Shown piece by piece: positions 62,668 through 64,000 of a DNA stretch of 64,000 nt. The notes beneath the pieces are model-generated. The model ran no database searches. It was not told where the DNA came from and saw nothing but the letters and a program-made list of their open reading frames with translations. Source of the DNA: Candidatus Methylomirabilota bacterium (GTDB lineage: Bacteria; Methylomirabilota; Methylomirabilia; Rokubacteriales; CSP1-6); the NCBI GenBank assembly GCA_035764725.1, contig DASTYT010000115.1, forward strand, positions 1 to 64,000, read 5' to 3'. The position numbers were made by a program, and so were the translations under genes. Position 1 is the stretch's first letter; each line of letters opens with the position of its first letter.

Positions 62668-63498
62668 TCAGTGCGACAGCAGCACGGGGACTGTCATGGA
62701 CTGGAGCAAGGAGCGTGTCGCGCCGCCGAGGACCATCTCCCGAAGGCGCGCATGCCCATAGGCCCCCATCACGAGCAGGTCGATGTCGTGATCGGCGGCG
62801 TAGGACAGGAGCGTGTCGCCGACCGTCGCCTCCGCGCCGGCGACGGAGGCGGCGCGCGCCGTCACTCCATGCCGGGCCAGATACAGCGACATGTCCGCGC
62901 CCGGGAGTCGATCGCCGGGCGTGACGGCCGGGTCGATGGAAAGCACCGTCACCTGCTCGGCTCGCTGCAGCAACGGCAGCGCGTCGTGCATGGCGCGCGT
63001 GGCCTCTCGACTCCCGTTCCACGCCACCAGCACATGGCGGCCGACTCGGGGGAAGGAGCCGTAGCGTGGGATCACCAGGACCGGGCGTCCCACCGACAGG
63101 GCCAGCTCTTCCGGGAGCGCATGCAGGTCAGCCGAGGGCTCGCCGAGGTCGATGCCTTGCGGCACCACAGTGAGATCGGCATACCGTGCGTGGGTGGCCG
63201 CCACCTGCATCACATGGCCCTCAGCGACACGCCACTCCGTAGGCACACCGCTGTGCGCCGCAGCAGCGGCGAATTCCGCGGCGGCGAGGCGCGCGGCTTC
63301 CTCCAGCTCGAGGCGCTGGACCTTCTCGACCGACTCCGGAATCGGGATGTCGGCGTAGAGGGGGAGGATCGGGGGCGGCATGACGTGCAAGCCCGTCACC
63401 CGCGCGCCATGCTCGGCAGCGAGCTCGAAGGTCACGTCGAGACGCGACCGGTAGGCGGTGTCGTTGTCCGCGATGATCAGCAGCTCCTTGAGCGCCAT
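62668..63498 (-). CDS. two-domain universal stress protein
   Basis: Tandem UspA protein of 276 residues. The first domain (LKELLIIADNDTAYRSRLDVTFELAAEHG) has a degenerate nucleotide site (VVPQGIDLG). The second (HVLVAWNGSREATRAMHDALP) carries G-2X-G-9X-G motif MGAYGHARLREMVLGGATRSLL, so only one half probably binds ATP. The ATG at 63498 follows GGAGGAATTGCC. Upstream 245 bp to the next divergent gene contain no gene I can see. Confidence 0.94.
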   Translation of the reverse strand: MALKELLIIADNDTAYRSRLDVTFELAAEHGARVTGLHVMPPPILPLYADIPIPESVEKVQRLELEEAARLAAAEFAAAAAHSGVPTEWRVAEGHVMQVAATHARYADLTVVPQGIDLGEPSADLHALPEELALSVGRPVLVIPRYGSFPRVGRHVLVAWNGSREATRAMHDALPLLQRAEQVTVLSIDPAVTPGDRLPGADMSLYLARHGVTARAASVAGAEATVGDTLLSYAADHDIDLLVMGAYGHARLREMVLGGATRSLLQSMTVPVLLSH

Positions 63499-63743
63499 GG
63501 CAATTCCTCCCTGGGCGCTCAGGGGCAACCTTCATGCCAGCAGGCACCCCTCGTGTTTCAGGACACTTGCGGAACGCGCGCCACGGTTGATTCCTTTGGG
63601 TCGCGGGGCGGCCGCGCCCCAGCCGGGACGTCGACGCCCCTTTCCGAGCCACCCGCCCGGCCCTTGACCTGCCCACCCTCGCGGGGCAGGATGGCCCCGG
63701 GTCCCGACCCGAGCGCAGTGCCGACCGCCCAGGAGGCGCCGCC

Positions 63744-64000
63744 ATGACGACCAACGGCCACATCACCGCCCGCTCCCTCCACGATCGGCTGAGCCATCCC
63801 GTGATCGACGCCGACGGGCACTGGATCGAGTACGGCCCCGTCATGAAGGAGGAGTTCCGTCGCATTGGCGGCGAGGCCGCGGTCGAGGGCCTGGCCATGG
63901 CGAGTCAGCGCGTGCCGAACTCCCTCAAGATGTCCCTGACGGAGCGGACGCAGCGCCGGGTGGGCCAGGAGGCCTTCTGGTCGTCGCCCTGTGAGAACGT
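63744..64000 (+). CDS. amidohydrolase (Amidohydro_2-like), 3' truncated by window end
   Basis: First 85 codons of a gene that runs out of the window. It opens MTTNGHITARSLHDRLSHPV and continues IDADGHWIEYGP, the D-x-D-G-H form of the N-terminal metal-binding strand of Amidohydro_2 (TIM-barrel hydrolase/decarboxylase) proteins found in many soil bacteria. AGGAGGCGCC precedes the ATG. The reaction cannot be judged from this fragment. Confidence 0.8.
   Translation, partial: MTTNGHITARSLHDRLSHPVIDADGHWIEYGPVMKEEFRRIGGEAAVEGLAMASQRVPNSLKMSLTERTQRRVGQEAFWSSPCEN

Overview
The window is about 64 kb of very GC-rich, gene-dense DNA from a Gram-negative bacterium. Evidence for two membranes is an RND efflux system, several lipoproteins and Tat-type exported proteins. 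Genes are tightly packed, with many ATGA or GTGA stop/start overlaps and frequent GTG starts. No rRNA, tRNA, CRISPR array, phage gene or insertion sequence was found. GC content, coding style and gene mix would fit an uncultured soil lineage such as Rokubacteria/Methylomirabilota or a high-GC proteobacterium. That assignment is inference; no marker gene here settles it.

Layout. 0-6.7 kb: two tandem RND permeases (the first cut by the window edge) followed by their membrane-fusion lipoprotein. 6.7-10.7 kb (minus): a DUF6607 protein, a cytochrome c-FTR1 iron permease and an aldo/keto reductase, behind a promoter that overlaps a DtxR/IdeR-like palindrome. 10.7-14 kb: SDR, D-2-hydroxyacid dehydrogenase and thioesterase genes, divergent from an XRE/MmyB regulator with a perfect inverted repeat between them. 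14-25.8 kb: mixed metabolism (MetE-like protein, an asparagine-synthase-like protein lacking its key Cys, serine hydrolase, TauD dioxygenase, MFS pump, alcohol dehydrogenase, molybdopterin oxidoreductase, DUF6282 protein). 26-30.2 kb: two translationally coupled lipoproteins, one carrying a large PLL-like beta-propeller.

30.4-39.6 kb: an enoyl-CoA-hydratase-like protein, a second MetE-like protein and a TauE exporter. These precede a coherent aromatic-catabolism block: a MarR regulator with promoter and palindromic operator, both subunits of a two-subunit hydroquinone 1,2-dioxygenase, and a complete Liv-type ABC importer. 39.6-43.4 kb: a sigma70 promoter and SAH riboswitch ahead of ahcY, an EamA exporter, and asd preceded by a leader with a strong terminator hairpin. 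43.5-47.8 kb: a four-gene overlapping operon (glycosyltransferase, methyltransferase, ROK kinase, amidase). 47.8-55.3 kb (minus): SDR, single-domain response regulator, large sensor kinase, VOC protein, acyl-CoA ligase and an oligopeptide-type binding protein. The promoter and first codons of the glycosyltransferase are duplicated, inverted, ahead of the response regulator.

55.4-63.5 kb is a stress/low-oxygen island: four universal stress proteins (two disrupted), two CBS-pair proteins, a Crp/Fnr regulator, a frameshifted receiver gene, a Met/His-rich exported protein, BirA, a ScdA_N-DUF2249 fusion coupled to a haem-copper-oxidase-like membrane protein, DUF6335 and an Hsp20 remnant. The set resembles in content the mycobacterial DosR dormancy regulon. 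The window ends inside an amidohydrolase gene.
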